From Gamarada debralockiae (Eukaryota > Ascomycota > Leotiomycetes > Helotiales > Hyphodiscaceae): a stretch of DNA of 64,000 nt. A model generated the notes under the pieces. It did no database searches. It was not told the DNA's origin and saw only the letters and a list, made by a program, of their open reading frames with translations. Positions within the stretch are counted from its first letter, which is position 1. Each line of letters starts with the position of its first letter. A program made the translations under genes and the position numbers. The DNA lies in contig NXFV01001169.1 of the NCBI GenBank assembly GCA_002803225.1, positions 49,217-113,216 on the forward strand. Direction: 5' to 3'. Positions 32,642-45,900 of the stretch are shown one piece after another.

Positions 32642-33583
32642 GCTCTCAGGTTACATGGAATGAGATACGAATCTCTTTACATGAGGCACGATTCTAAGGG
32701 CATGGATCTCTTACTCTCCGGCTGGGCTTTACGCTGCACGGTTCCTTTTTTATTCAGACATCAGGCTTGCACATTAGGTTCAGACATCAGGCATTCCGTT
32801 GATTTTATGGAGGGGACACTTATCATGGTTTTTATGGCAATATGCATAAGGTAACAGTGAGCTAGCGTGGCTTTGCTGGCTGACTTGATTTCGACAGCAT
32901 TATTTCCTTGCTCTTATGAAGCTACCTGCACGGCGTTGAGCGATATGGCCTCCAATGGTCACTGTTTATAGATCGAGGGCACAAAATAAAAGTTGATACA
33001 TATCAAATTTGACTAATTTTGATATATCCTTCTTAAGCCTCGACTTCTCAACTCCCATATCCAATCAACTGACTTTCATCTCAACTATAACAATCTAATA
33101 TTAGATTTACCCCAGCATCACACGTGAGACAATGATGCAACTGTTTTCGTTCCAACTCCAAGGCCTACGTAATCCATATTCTTTTCTTAGCTTAGCTGCC
33201 GTAGACTCTAGCACTCCAGCAGGCAAGCATATATGTCGAGACTAACAACTTCTAGAGAAAGGGGTTCGGACACGAGCTGGGCTTTAGTATCTTTAACGCA
33301 CCTTCTTATTCTCCTTCAACTCCCCCATGGCTACCGGTCGTAGCTTGGAGCATTTCATCTTTGGATGGATATTGGAGTTCTACTGGAATACATGCTCTCC
33401 TACAAACGCTAATTGTGGAGGGTGTCGCGTTCCTTCGCCAAGCACTGATCCCATAGTCTTAGATAGGAAGCATGCCATCATACTTATGAACCATATCATA
33501 CACTCCCTCCTAACCATTCCCACCCCTCGATCCTAGACCATCTCTCCAATTCTCCCGCACTACCACTTATACCCTTAACCAGC
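32642..33583. other. Convergent intergenic region
   Basis: This is the 3' space of the eIF4E and BolA genes. It is moderately AT rich. I see no coding region, repeat or RNA gene. Confidence 0.45.
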
Positions 33584-34094
33584 TCATTCTTTCTCAACAG
33601 CAACGTTATTAACGGGTTCCCTACCCGCAGCCTCCTCCTTCTCCCTTGCCTCCTGCTTCGCTTCCTCTTCCGGCGTCCTCGTCCTCAACTGCAAAGCATG
33701 AATACCCCCCTCCATCGCCATCTCCTCTTTCAACAGCGCATACACCATCCGATGCCTCACCGGCTGCATCTTCTTCTCGAACGCGGACGATGTGATCACG
33801 ACGCGGAAATGGGTCTCGGTGGAGGTGTTGCCGGCCATGGCCTTATGGTGCGAGTGGAGGTGGGAATCATTGTGGATTTCTAGGAGCGTGGGGGAGAGGG
33901 CCGTCGTGATCTGGAGAGCGTTAGGCGGTTTGGTGAAAGGAATGGGGATGGTTTGGGGGAAGGGAAAAGGGGAGAGGTACCTTCTCGCGCATCACATCTT
34001 CCATAGGCGTTTGGCTCGCCATCGTGGAGCGCAGTCTCGTTCGATTTGGTACTTGCTGTTGGCGCGCCAAAGCCAGCACTGATCTACGGAACAT
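33584..34094 (-). CDS. Mitochondrial BolA-like protein
   Basis: Minus-strand exons: 34094-33981 and 33910-33584 with a 70-nt intron, giving 146 aa. The chosen start gives MFRRSVLALARQQQVP, a basic amphipathic leader that looks like a mitochondrial presequence; a later ATG at 34022 would give a cytosolic form. The BolA fold is at about residues 27-100 with HNDSHLHSHH, HFRVVITS and the helix MQPVRHRMVYALL. BolA1 proteins work with monothiol glutaredoxins in iron-sulfur cluster delivery to mitochondrial enzymes. The tail is charged. The gene is head to head with a synthetase gene that also encodes a mitochondrial-like leader. Confidence 0.88.
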
Positions 34095-34155
34095 CAAGGC
34101 CGCTGCAGCTCTCGCCTTGCTTCTCTGCTTCTCCTTTCCCAACAAATATTCGAAA

Positions 34156-34260
34156 ATGACCGATGCTCGATATCAAACTTTTATCGTCGAGTGTGTTCCT
34201 GCAGACTCGACCCGAGTTGACCTAGCGCAGATCATCGGCAATAAATATGCGGCCGATTGA
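34156..34260 (+). CDS. Possible upstream ORF of the acyl-CoA synthetase gene
   Basis: A 34-codon frame with its own ATG lies 141 bases before the start of the acyl-CoA synthetase. It has no domain. If transcription starts to its left, it would be an upstream ORF that lowers or tunes translation. The narrow divergent spacer leaves only 61 bases to the BolA start, so this is uncertain. Confidence 0.25.
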   Translation: MTDARYQTFIVECVPADSTRVDLAQIIGNKYAAD

Positions 34261-34400
34261 GTCGTACAAATGGGATTGCCCCAACTAAACTGCTCTCAAG
34301 CCCCTCGATGTGCCTGTACAGTACAGTGGGATCCCCTGCCCCTCGGTATTGCCCAATTGACCCACTGTCGATCACCGACCCTTCTTTTCTCTTCTTCATA

Positions 34401-36450
34401 ATGTTTTGCACCAAAAAGGCTGCTTCTTCACTCTTTCGCAAATCTCCTCTCCCTCGATTTACATATCAATCTCAATCTCAATTCCGATTATTGAGAATGG
34501 CTTCAACACTCCCTCGATTGCCGGTCTTCAAAGCGATAGCCTCCCACGATCCGAAATCCACTGTCGTCGTGCATTCAGCGTCGGGGAGAAGATTTACGTA
34601 TGGAGAGCTGTTGAGCGATGTTGCTGCCGCGAAAGACAATCTCCTTTCTCAATCCCCATCCTTAAAATCACTACAAGGGGAAAGGATAGCGTTTCTGGTG
34701 GAAAATAGCTATGATTATGTGGGTGCGCAGCTCTTACCTTCCCCAGTCTTAGCCTTGGAGCGGAATTAATTATTTGTTTGGTGATATAGTGACTTTGTTG
34801 AGTTGTCTGGCAGCACATAGCATTGCGTTACCTTTATCACCCGCGTTCCCGGCGCATGAGCTGCAGTATATCCTTAATCACAGCCAGGCGGCGATGTTAG
34901 TATCGAGTGCGAAGTTTGAGGGGAAGGCGGAGGAGCTATTGAAGGAAAAGCTGGAGAAAGCGCCGTCACATATCAAGCTGGAGAAGATGATGGGTGGTGG
35001 TGGGCATACAAGGGTGACGTTGGAGGGACCAGAGGATGGAGAAGGTGGTATGATGCTTTATACGTCGGGGACTACGAATCGACCAGTATGATATCCTCCC
35101 TTGCCAGCATGTTTGGGTAGAAGAAGGCGGAGCTGATTTTGAAAACAGAAAGGCGTCCTCCTCCCACAATCGGTAATGACAGCCCAATCCCTCTCACTCA
35201 AAACAGCCTGGAACTACAGTGCCTCCGACCACCTCCTACACGTCCTGCCTTTGCATCATATCCACGGCACTATAAACGCGATCCTCACACCCCTCTTCGC
35301 GGGGTCTTCAATTGAATTCCTCTTCCCGTTCAACGCAACCGCCGTTTGGGAGCGCTTCGCTGCTCCTTTCCTCCCTACATCCACCCCCTCGAAGTCATCA
35401 CCCGAACCAATAACGTTTTTCACCGTCGTGCCCACAGTCTACAACCGCTTATTATCCACATTCTCGTCTTTGGATGGAGAGACACAAAAGGCCGCGAAAA
35501 AGGCGATTTCTCCTGAGCATTTGAGATTGAACATTTCAGGCTCCGCAGCTCTCCCAACACCCACCAAGAAAGCCTGGGCCCACCTCTCCTCCGGAAATGT
35601 GCTGCTCGAGCGCTATGGTATGACGGAGGTCGGCATGGCTTTATCCTGTGGTCTCCGTTTCTCCTCTCGCGTCGATGGCTCCGTAGGGTGGCCATTACCA
35701 GGTGTTGAAGTCCGGTTGGTAGACACAGAAACTGGACAAGTAATAGAACATGGAGAAGAGCTGGATAAGGATGGGAAAGAAAGGGATGGCGAGATCCAAT
35801 TGAGGGGCCCTACAATTTTCAAAGAATACTGGCGCAATCCCGAAGCTACGGCTAAGGAGCACGTCGAAGGGGAGGATGGGAAGGGGAGGTGGTTTAAAAC
35901 CGGCGACGTGGCAGTCCGTCGCATCGTGCCCTCCTCCCAATCCTCCTGCTCGCAGTCCTGGGACCAAGGACCAATGTATTTCATCCGCGGTCGCAAGTCC
36001 GCCGACATCATCAAATCTGGTGGCGAAAAAGTGTCTGCCCTCGAAGTCGAGCGCGAACTCCTCTCCTTGCCAGAAATCGAAGAAGCGGCCGTCGTGGCCG
36101 TCCCGTCCGGGAAATGGGGCCAGAAAGTAGGTGCGGTGGTTATTTTGAAGGCTGATGCGCAAGGCAAGAGAGGGAAATGGGGTCCCATGGATATGAGAAG
36201 AGCACTGAAGGAGAGATTGGCGGGTTATAAGATCCCGCAGGTCATGAAGGTTGTTGACGCGATTCCGCGGAATGCTATGGGGAAGAGTAAGTTGCCCAAC
36301 CTCTTTTGTCCTGAATTTCTTTTGACGTTTGAGTCGGATGACTGGTGATGGTATTGTGGGCTGATGAGCTGAGCTAACGTGTCTGCAGTTAATAAGAAAC
36401 AACTCGTCAAAGAAGTATTTGTGGAGGAGGCAAGTGGCGATGAGATGTAA
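34401..36450 (+). CDS. Acyl-CoA synthetase, malonyl-CoA synthetase (ACSF3) type
   Basis: Exons: 34401-34722, 34790-35085, 35149-36286 and 36389-36450, giving 605 aa. The first 32 residues are basic and Ser rich, a probable mitochondrial leader; a second ATG at 34497 begins MASTLPRLPVF and could yield a cytosolic or peroxisomal form. The AMP-binding motif YTSGTTNRPKGV is at about residues 198-209 and is split by the second intron. ERYGMTE and RSADIIKSGG follow, and the C-terminal lysine is in AMGKINKK. The layout fits the ACSF3-like group, which activates malonate or methylmalonate with ATP and CoA and feeds mitochondrial fatty acid synthesis. The acyl specificity is inferred from family resemblance. 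Confidence 0.88.
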
Positions 36451-37186
36451 GATAATGTATGGGCATCTAGAACGATATGGATAGACAAAACAAAACCTAG
36501 GTAACCGTAGAATAATGTACAACAAACGAGTATTTGTAATACCATGTACTCCGTTACTTCATCTTCAGCCTTTAATTGAGCCGAAAATTTGGATTTTTTC
36601 CTCGACATGGAGTCCATTCTTAACTTGGGTTCCTTCTTATCGTTGAATGTCTTCTCGTAGTTCTGTTTAGCTTTCGATTCCCTTGTTACCGTCGAGTCTC
36701 CTGTCACGTCGATGTTCACCAGAAATAGCTGCCCAGAAAAGCTACATGCCCGTAGCTGATCGGGTCAGAATTTGGAAGCAAGGAAAAACGTGCCTTGCAA
36801 AGGATCTTTGTTTGTATGCTCAGCCATCTACTCCCAACAGGACATGTCCTTCATGGATCCAATGAGACGACGGTTGTGCTTCAAGGTTTAGCGAAGAGCC
36901 TGCTTTTGTATTTTTTGAGAGGGAGAGAGTGGGGTAATGGGGTAGTGATGCGATGGAACTTGTTTGTCAATGAATTTTCGGTGGGCCAGACTTGGTCTTG
37001 GCACTTGATCTTCGCGGTCTTTGCAATTGTAAGATCATCCATTGTAAAGGGATATCTACACAGCAAAACACTCTTCTGCTTAAAATACGCTCACAATTCT
37101 CAATCCCTCCTAAAATGCCACAGTAAAGCCATAACGCCATCATCCCTATTTATACGTAATCATCCCTCTCCTCTTATCCACACACA
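36451..37186. other. Convergent intergenic region
   Basis: This is the 3' space between the synthetase and the shelterin gene. A plus-strand open frame of 245 codons (36795-37532) overlaps the end of the shelterin gene on the other strand and has no domain. Confidence 0.4.
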
Positions 37187-40100
37187 TCAAACACCCCAAG
37201 CCTGTGTCTCCGGCTCTGCATGCTGGACAGGAGCCCGTTCGACTTGTTCAATCCGTCTACCACTTCCACTCCCTCCAGCCTTCGGGTTTGGTGTTAAAAT
37301 CTTTGACCCTATCCCGCTCTCACGTCGCTTTTTGAGAAACTCCTTGAAACTCGTCTTCCTCCTCATTTCCGTCCCTCCACCAACATTACTCGTACGGAAC
37401 GTTGAACTTGACGCCACAGTCTGCCTCACAGGAGTAGATGCAACACGCTTGCTTTTGGCCTTCGAGTCCGGCATTTCCATCTCCAGCAAAGACAATCCGC
37501 TCTCTCGTTTTCGTTTGACGGATTCTTTCTGATGAAGGCGTTTAGGATCGGCGATAGTATGTTGTGGTTCCTTATCGTCGTCTGGTTCCGTGTCGTCAAG
37601 CCAGCCCTCCACTTTCCCCGTGCGCGGTCTCGACAGATTGGTTTGCTGCTGCAAAGCCGCTCTCGATACCGGCGCGCTGGGTTTCTTGAACAGGGGAGAT
37701 GAGCCGATTGAACCGGCGCGGATGTCTATTGCTGAGAAAGATCGACATCGCAGTTCTGGCTCCCCGAGCGTGGGTGAGGCGGGGGGACCGTTGAATGAGG
37801 TCGAGGAAGTAGCCCTTCGTTTCTCTTGCGGTTTGGTGCTTGTCGCGTGGATTCGAGATGAGGTAGTAGGTGCGGAAGTTGGAGATCGGGCCTTCATCGC
37901 CGGAGACGGAGTATTCGAGACTGGAGTCGCGCTCCGCTGGGCCCATGGCAGAGATGCACGACTCTTGGAGGTCCTTGGGACTTCGATATCCGTTTCTTGA
38001 TCCTGGGGAGTGCTAGAAGTGCGGGGTCTCTTTGGAGCTTGTAACTGGCTTGGAGTTTCGAAGAATGGTCGTTTCAATGGCGCACGTTCAGGACCTTTCA
38101 ACGACCTTGCCTCTTGGAAGGTAAAAGTCTCTGAAGCACCCGCAATCTCAATGAACGTACTTGCCAGGCTCTTCCCTTTTCCTTGCTTTGTCTCTTTGGC
38201 TTGTGATTGCTTTGACGCAACTGAAGGCGATCCGTCTGACGATTTCGGTCTCGGAGGGTCTGCGAGAGGTGACTTCGATTTGCTGAATTGAAGACGAACT
38301 TTCTCGACTTGCACAGGATCAAGAGTCAGTATGGAAGCCTGCAAATTATCGGGAGTCATGATCCGTTGTTGGAAAATCGGGGCTTTGTCGAGCTTGTTGA
38401 AGTATGCAAAGCCGGTCCTGATCTTGTCTCCTGAATGCCGAACCTCTCGCATGTATTCTAGATATTCGGCGGCAAGTGTCCGAATAAAGTCATCCCAAAG
38501 GGAAGCGCGGAGGAAGCCATCTCCCTTGGTTTCAGTTAACCATTCAATGTAGACCAAGGCCCAAACGAAGTTCTTCTCACTTCCGCTGTAACCTGGGTAG
38601 ATAGACTTGAACCTGTCGAAGGCTGTTGGCGCAGGGGAAGGATCGCGCTCTTGATAAACCTCCGAATGGGCAGGTTGCTCTTCGTTTTCGGGTTGTTCTT
38701 CCTCAGCAAGCTCTTCTCCGCCTGCCAATTCATACTCTTCTGCTACTTCTTCTTTGTCGGCAAGGTCTTCCTTAGAATCTGAAGAGATAGATGCGATCTC
38801 TAGATTGGCCTCGGGTTGAATCTCACTTTCTTCTTGCTCAAGTTCACTAGGGTTACCAGGTGCTTCAAGGTTCGAGGGTTCCACAACTGCTCGGGCCATA
38901 TTTAGATCATCGGCAAGCTCCAAACTCTCCAATTGTGATATTTTGCGTGGTCCGGAAGATGTTGTGACCTTGGTTTCCGGAAGAGATTGTAGTTGTTCGA
39001 GAATCGTAGGTGGTGATTGATCGCCAGGGATTTCCGCTGTTGTTTCCGAATTGTGTTCTATGACTGGAGCCTCCTCTGGTCTTTCCGGAATTGAGGAACG
39101 GACAAAATCATTAGATGATTGTGGAAATATGGCGCCAGCGGATGATCCGGCTGGGGAAGCTTGCTTTGTTGTCTGGGATTTTGGTTGTGATTGTGCAACC
39201 TGCACCAGGGGCTCTTCAATCGGTGAACAGTGTCGGGCATGGAATTCATGTCTGGCAGCTTTAGTCCAGTCGGTCGTATCTCTGAAGTCAGGATCCGTTT
39301 GGCTGGCAGCCACAGCTCGAGATCGTACAGATCGGCTGAGCTTGAGCTTTCGGGCTTCGGGTTGCAGGCCTTCACTTCCTTGCATCAGATAATCTGCCTT
39401 CAGCGGAGAGGATTTCGCCGAAAGAGGTCTCTCATTCTCATATCGCATTTCTGTTAGAGCAGTGTGAAAAGAAGATGAAGTTGCTTGCTGAGGCGAACGA
39501 AGGGAAAGCGGGACATCTTGAGGCATGTTATTCTTTTGAGGCGTGGCCTGCGTTGGGCTTTTGGAAGGTTTGCGCGGTAGAGGGGAAGGAAGTGACGAGT
39601 TGATTGGTTCACTTATCTCGCATTGTGAAGATCTGAGTTCCGTAGAGAGCTGTTCTTGTGCCATGTCATCCTTTTTGTGAATCACATCATGGATTTGTAG
39701 CGTAGAGCCATCTTCTTGTAGAGTATAGAGTCGGTCTTCCGCACTGGAGGTCGCAGAGCGTGATCGCTTGTCTGAACACGCTGGATGCCTTCTCTTTGAT
39801 GATGGCAGACGTTCTTGGGAACTTGGATCCTCAAAAGTCGCAGGAATGATGGGGTCCGAGGAGATGTCCTCGTTTGCCGTGTTTGCATCTGTAAAGGCTC
39901 GCATGTGCAGTTTCAGATCAGGTTGTTTGCCGTTGCCCAATTCTCGTGCTTCACGTGAGACATTATGGTCAGGGGTCTGCTTGACTTGAACCACTGCCCG
40001 GTTCGCTATAGCTGTTGAAGGCCATTCCTGGGATGTTTTAGGCTCTTCGGCAATCTCCACCTCATTTTCATCAACTTCGTCATCGATGGCAAATGGTACA

Positions 40101-42146
40101 GCTATTTCAAGCTCCTCTTCATCTCCTGGACTACTGGAAGGGAAGTTGTAATCAATCCTCGGTTTGAGCTTGGGAGGCACAGGCATGTTGGCATCTGGAG
40201 GCGATGGAGGGCTAGATTTCTGAACCGAAGGTGGATTGGTGGGCATGCCGGTAGCGTTATTATTGGACCGTTTGACGGGATTGATATCTTCAAGGGACGG
40301 GCCAGGCGCTGCCTCGAATTCATTTGGTTCAGGGTCACCGTATTGGCTCTCGAGCCAGGAGTGGACAGATTCCTCATCGCTCATTGCATCGTCCTGGGGA
40401 ATGACTTTGGATTGGTTGGGTAGAAAAAGCAGTTTTTCACCATCATTTTCGCTGGCGTCCTCGTTGACTTCTTCGTCTTCTTCGTTTCCTTCACTCTCTT
40501 CGTCAATCTTCGTGTTAGTTCCAGCAGCTGTGGACTCCATTTGGTCGATACTATGTGGCTCTCGGCCGGATTGTCTCCAATCGAGATGGGAATTCAAGTC
40601 TTGCACCACCTCCGAGGGAACATTGGCATAAGATGAACGACTACCAGTTTCCGGTTGCCACCAAGAGTCCTTCGAATCCAAAAGTGCTTGCTGGTTCGCT
40701 GGTATACGAACGTAGCTCCTGGGAACGCGCTTCATACCCTCGAATGGATTCCCTTCTGGTATTTGTGAGATTAATAACTCTGACACATCTGGTTGCTCGG
40801 CCTCTGCGACAGGTTCCTTTTCCTCGAAATGCGCAACAGGCATGGAAATTTTGTCCCTTTTCAAGTCCTCCTGGCTATTTTCCTTTTCACTATCGTCGTC
40901 GGAGATGGATTTCGAGGAAAGAGGCAGGTTTGATTCCTTTGGGGGGCGCACGTATTCCTTCAAGTCGCTTAAAGATACTGAAGATTGGCTGTTGGCTTTG
41001 GAATCCAGCTTTAATGACATTTCTGCTTTCCGAGACTCTGACAGAGGTTGAAGGATAGATGTTGTTTGTGCATTCACAGTGCTTTTGGGTGCCGCAGCAT
41101 CACTGGCACCTTTCCCACTGGAACCGGCTGCTACCTCCTTCCCTTTTGGTACGTTGAGCAAGGCCATGAAATCGGCACCTTTATTGAAGGAAAGAGCTTT
41201 GGGGCCCACAGTAGACTGAAAGCTGATGTTGCCTACCCTTCCCGGAACCTGGGTTGCAAATCCGGCAGCTATTGGCGAGCTCTCTCGGTCCTCCAAATCA
41301 CCGACTTGCGATTGTATATCCAAATCCTCATCTAACTCGTTTGTGTTGTTGCTTTCGGACCCGGAGAGGAGACCGTCCAATTTTGACAATATCCCCCAAA
41401 GGTTTTCTTGTTCCTCGATTTCGGTAGGTCGACCATACGTTCGTTCACCCTGGCAGCCTATGATATTGAACTTCGTGACTCGGAGCATCAATCTCTCGCA
41501 GGGGAAAGAAGAGTTCGGGTGATAGGTCTTGAACTGATATGAGCGATTGTATTCAAGCTAGCCGTGGATAAATATTTACCATATAGTAGTCCGAGATGTC
41601 CACTACAGCGCCAAGCATCCTCTCTACAGACTCTCGGTTGCTTCCGAATTCGGCTGCGCATGTCGAAGTAAAGGTTGCTCGGATCTTCGTAGTGGCATCT
41701 GAGAGTGTAACATCGAAAGGATACTCGTATTTTTCATTGAACTACTAGCTGTCAGAACTTGAGATCAATCCTTCATTCTGGTTTTAGGGATTAGAAATCT
41801 TGACAGAGTCTGCCAAATGCAGACAACTGTGAATCGCTCACTCCAACTCGGCAGTTGAACCGAAAATCCTGGAGGATAGCTACGAGCTATGCAGAGAATC
41901 TGTTTTCAATTGCTCCAAAGCATAGAGCGATTGAGATGTTGCATCCCAGTTAATGTGGAGACTTACATCAATGAGCTGGACTCGACGGACCTTTGTCAAG
42001 TGCACTGTCACAGCGTCTGTACTGCAGTCGTAAGGGTACTTTAGGAGAGTTTGACCAGCAGTATACTCCGTTTTCAGGGTCTCATACGCGTTGAATAATT
42101 CATCTTCTGCAGCTGGGGCAATCCAGTCTTTCATCATCAAAGTCAT
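37187..42146 (-). CDS. Shelterin subunit TPP1/Tpz1-like telomere protein, very long
   Basis: Minus-strand exons: 42146-41967, 41886-41842 (45 nt), 41741-41580 and 41494-37187, giving 1564 aa. The N-terminal 165 residues resemble the OB fold of TPP1/Est3 proteins: DWIAPAAEDEL, then VHLTKVRRVQLID, then FNEKYEYPFDVTLSD with ATFTSTCAAEF, and RLMLRVTKFNIIGCQG. Such proteins link the telomere-bound Pot1 to other shelterin parts and recruit telomerase. The following 900 or so residues are acidic, Ser and Pro rich, and look disordered. A compact helical-looking block (about 1085-1195, from FDRFKSIYPGYS to VEKVRLQF) breaks the disorder. The tail (1200-1564) is basic and Ser/Thr rich. The length far exceeds that of fission yeast Tpz1. 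Identity rests on the OB-fold region only. Confidence 0.7.
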
Positions 42147-42908
42147 CGTGCTTGTTGACTTGTGGACCAATGGTTAACCATGCTCGTATTTTCAAGAGTT
42201 AAAACAACCAGAATGATTGAAAGGGCGAATGATCCAACATTATTAGGATAGTGAAGTAGAAGCAGACAAGAAAGGGCCGTAGTTCGTACAATGTTCTTTC
42301 GATGCTCTCAATCTCTTTCATTGATGTTGAAAAACGCGTCGTTCCAGTCGCGAATTCCCGTGCCCCAACCTTAAATCTTTAGCGTGTGGCGAGTGGTGTG
42401 GGGAAGCCAAAGTGTGGCTGAAAAAGCAAAGTTGAACCGAGCTCGTGCGTCAGTCTCGTTGACGGGTGTGGAAGTTAAGAGAATCCACAGCAAGCAGGAA
42501 CAACATCTGACGATTTGCACCTCCTCGCCACCTTTCTGACTCACAGAACTGTATCGACCATAGAGCATCACCATCTCAGCATCTGGCAAACATCCGGGTG
42601 CTTTCAAATCTATTGCCACTGGTTGAAGGTCCGCATAACCCCGTCCGATAATCGAAAAGACACTGACTTGTAGACAGTGCGAGAGGCAAACCAAACAGTC
42701 GTGCGCAACCGCGTTTTCGAATCGATGACATGGTCCTCCATCGACAAAGCCGTTCTCTGAGGCGGCAGAGCATTTCAAGCGCGAAGACGTTCAACCTTCT
42801 CGACTTTATCCCTCCTGATACAAATTCCGTTCATGAACAACAACATTAACTTGTTTCATAACCTCCATAGCGACAGGCACAGAACTGCAGAAGGCCGTTT
42901 ACGTCAAA
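42147..42908. promoter_or_regulatory. Divergent promoter region, shelterin and Fab1 genes
   Basis: This 762-bp head-to-head spacer has a minus-strand open frame of about 135 codons (42371-42778) with no recognisable domain, which I take as leader sequence. Confidence 0.4.
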
Positions 42909-45900
42909 ATGTCTACCAAAGATTCCCCTGTGGCCCCAGCGGGTCCCTCCTTCCTGCCTCTGGGCCTTCGATCACGACGCGGGTCTATCGCCTCCCTCTC
43001 CAGCGCAGGGCCCATAGATAGAGAGCAACTCTCTCAAGCTCTAGATAAGATACATAGTACCGCATGCCAGTCCGAGTCTCTAACTACGTTCAACGAATTC
43101 GCATCTCCTCCACTTTCCTCCTCGAACTCCGAAAACAAAGGATTAGGTGGGGATATAGTGCAGAATGGTCTCAGCGGGCTTTACAACCGCTTTCGAGGGG
43201 CTGTTGGGGCAGGAAAGGAGAAAACCGGGCCATCTTTGAACAAGGGCGATAATGAGAGCATTGAAAGTGTATCTGTCAAAAGCCACAATGCTGCTACACC
43301 CACCTCGAAATCATCCACAGTTCCTACGAGGGAGGACAGCGGAGTTACCATTTCGCCTGTCCCCTTATCCACAGCGTCGTCAAGACTTCAGTCGCCTACG
43401 ACATCATCCTTTACGGGACATTCGTCTGAAAGTCAATCGCAAGCCATGAAATCATCCAAAACGTCCTTTACTACAGCGACTCCAGCGACCTCCAAATCAG
43501 CGACATCGAGTAGGCCATCTATCACGCCAATGACTAAGGCTACAACATCAACGGCAATCAATCCAACCCTTGCACCTGTCAATGTAAATGCCTTCAAAGA
43601 TGAAGACAAAGGTCGGAATGGTACCTTGGAAACCAAGTCTGCGGAGAAGTCAGCCAAGAAATCCGAAGCCATGAACCCCTCTCCAGTCGCTGGCAATCAT
43701 GACAACTCAGGTCCATTTGCATTCAGTCAAGCCCGAAGAAGCAGACGGTCAACTTTAGATGGTGGAGATGAATCCGAAGGTTCAGATAACGGTGGTGATG
43801 GTGACGCTGTGCTTGTGCACCACGGTGATTCTATTGGCGCAGATGGGAGTCTGGATATCCTGAAGAAGGCGCAGAGCAATGCAAAGACGGCGTCGTCGGT
43901 GTTGTCGTCACTCCAGGCATCAGACTCAACCAGGCCGAATAACTCGGCCAAACTTGGTGTTCCTGATGGACCGAGACGACCTGCTGCAATCGAACGTATT
44001 ACACAGTCACATCTACCTGGTTATCAGGCATCTCGAGCATCATCAACCGATCGCAGTACAGCCGAAACGAGTCCTATCAACACCTCTGCGCACAACAGCG
44101 TGCGCCACGAAATATTCGCCGATGACGGACATCCAGCTGGGTACCCAGGTAGACTACGCATTCCAGGCGCCACAACAAATGAAGGGGCTCCTGAGGTTGT
44201 TAGCGCAAGACTTGAACAAATGAGGAAACAGGTCCTGAGCAAAGAGTTCTGGATGGCCGACGAAATATGCAAGGAATGTTTCCGGTGTGGTGATGCATTT
44301 ACTGCATTCCGAAGAAAGCATCATTGTCGAACCTGTGGCTGTATATTCGACTCTAAATGCACTTCAATCATCTCGGGGGCAAGATTCGGAGTACAAGGGT
44401 CTTTGAGAGTATGTAAGACCTGTCTTGACATCATCAACAGGCGGCATGACAGCAGTGGCTCGGATGATTCTGCTGATGACTCCGCTCTCCCTACGTTTTT
44501 CCAGACCCAGCAGGCAAAATTTGATTCTACGAATAAAATAGAAACGGCTGATGCTAGTCAGACTCAGGAGACTGGGCGCGTTGGTAACGGGGACGACGTG
44601 CCTGTGGCTACTCCAATGATGGCAATACCAGCTACTCGGAGAATAGGAGAGTCCACAAATAGGCGCTCCGCAGTTCTTGAAATTGATGCACCGCAACTCA
44701 GTCGCCCAAGCTCTTCCAGATCTCTTAAAGCTCTGTCGGCTACTGGTCGCCCACCATCAGCAGGTCATAAGAGGCATCAGTCAAAACATAACTTCTTGGG
44801 CCGCTTCAAGTCCACTGCCGAAGAAAGAGCTCCATTTCATCGTGGAGTTGGGGACGATTTGGGGAGAAAATCGCGCTTACCCGCATTTCACGACGACAAT
44901 ATTATCGATCCGGATCTGGCGCCATACATGTCTGATGAAGGATCAAGTGCAGACGAGCAAATGAGCATCTTCGCGACCATGAACAGCGGCAACATTACGA
45001 GCCCCAGTTTCGAGAATGATAGGACCGGGTTCGGATCATTATTAAGTGCGAGTAAGAAGCACAGAGCGCGGACTGGCGAGAAAAGTGTTAGCGGTGTCAG
45101 TTTTACCAGTCGCGGTATGGACGATACCGGAAGCGCTACGATGGGAGGCTTCACTCGATCAAATCGTCGGCGTAATCTCAGTGCAACAAGCAACAATCTT
45201 CATCACACTCGAACGTCTCCACGCCAGCTAGTTCCAGGATTCGGCAACTTGGATGAGGAATTAGCTGCTGATGAGTCGCCCATTGCACCCGCATCCAGGA
45301 TGACGCGAAGTGCTTCGATGAGAGATGCCAAGGCACCAGCTGTGGAGTTAAACAACGCCAGCTTGCACCATGTCAAGAGATTGCTACATCAACTGTTGGA
45401 AGATGCGAATATCCCAAATGTCCCGTCCTGGGAAAAGGCACTCATACCAATCCTTCTGCAGTGTACGGATGACGTGAATCCGAACGTACGGCTCGGAGAC
45501 GACATCGATATCCGTCACTACGTGAAACTGAAGAAGATCCCAGGAGGAAAACCAGGCGATACATCATATGTATCTGGAGTTGTATTTACCAAGAACCTCG
45601 CCCTAAAGAGCATGCCTCGAAGTATCTCCAATCCACGGATTGTGATCGTTTCATTCCCCATCGAATACCAGCGACACCAGCAGCACTTCATGAGCCTTGA
45701 ACCAGTGATTGCTCAAGAGAAGGAATTCTTGAGGAACATGGTGAACCGCATTGCATCACTGCGGCCACAACTTCTCTTGGTCCAGAAACACATCTCAGGA
45801 CTGGCACTGCAATATCTGGCAGAGGCCAATATTGCTGTAGCGTATAATGTCAAGCAGTCGGTCATCGAGGCCGTGTCCCGTTGTGCACAGACCGAGATTA

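Noticed and set aside
32642..33583. Possible RNA gene or transposon remnant in the long convergent spacer
   Set aside because: I saw no tRNA-like arms, terminal inverted repeats or transposase motifs.
35695..36525. Minus-strand open frame of 276 codons
   Set aside because: It is antisense to the acyl-CoA synthetase exons, which have clear family motifs; no motif of its own.
36795..37532. Plus-strand open frame of 245 codons
   Set aside because: It partly overlaps the end of the shelterin gene on the opposite strand, has no domain and no coding-like composition.
42371..42778. Minus-strand open frame in the Fab1/shelterin spacer
   Set aside because: No recognisable domain and no splice partner; most likely promoter and leader sequence.
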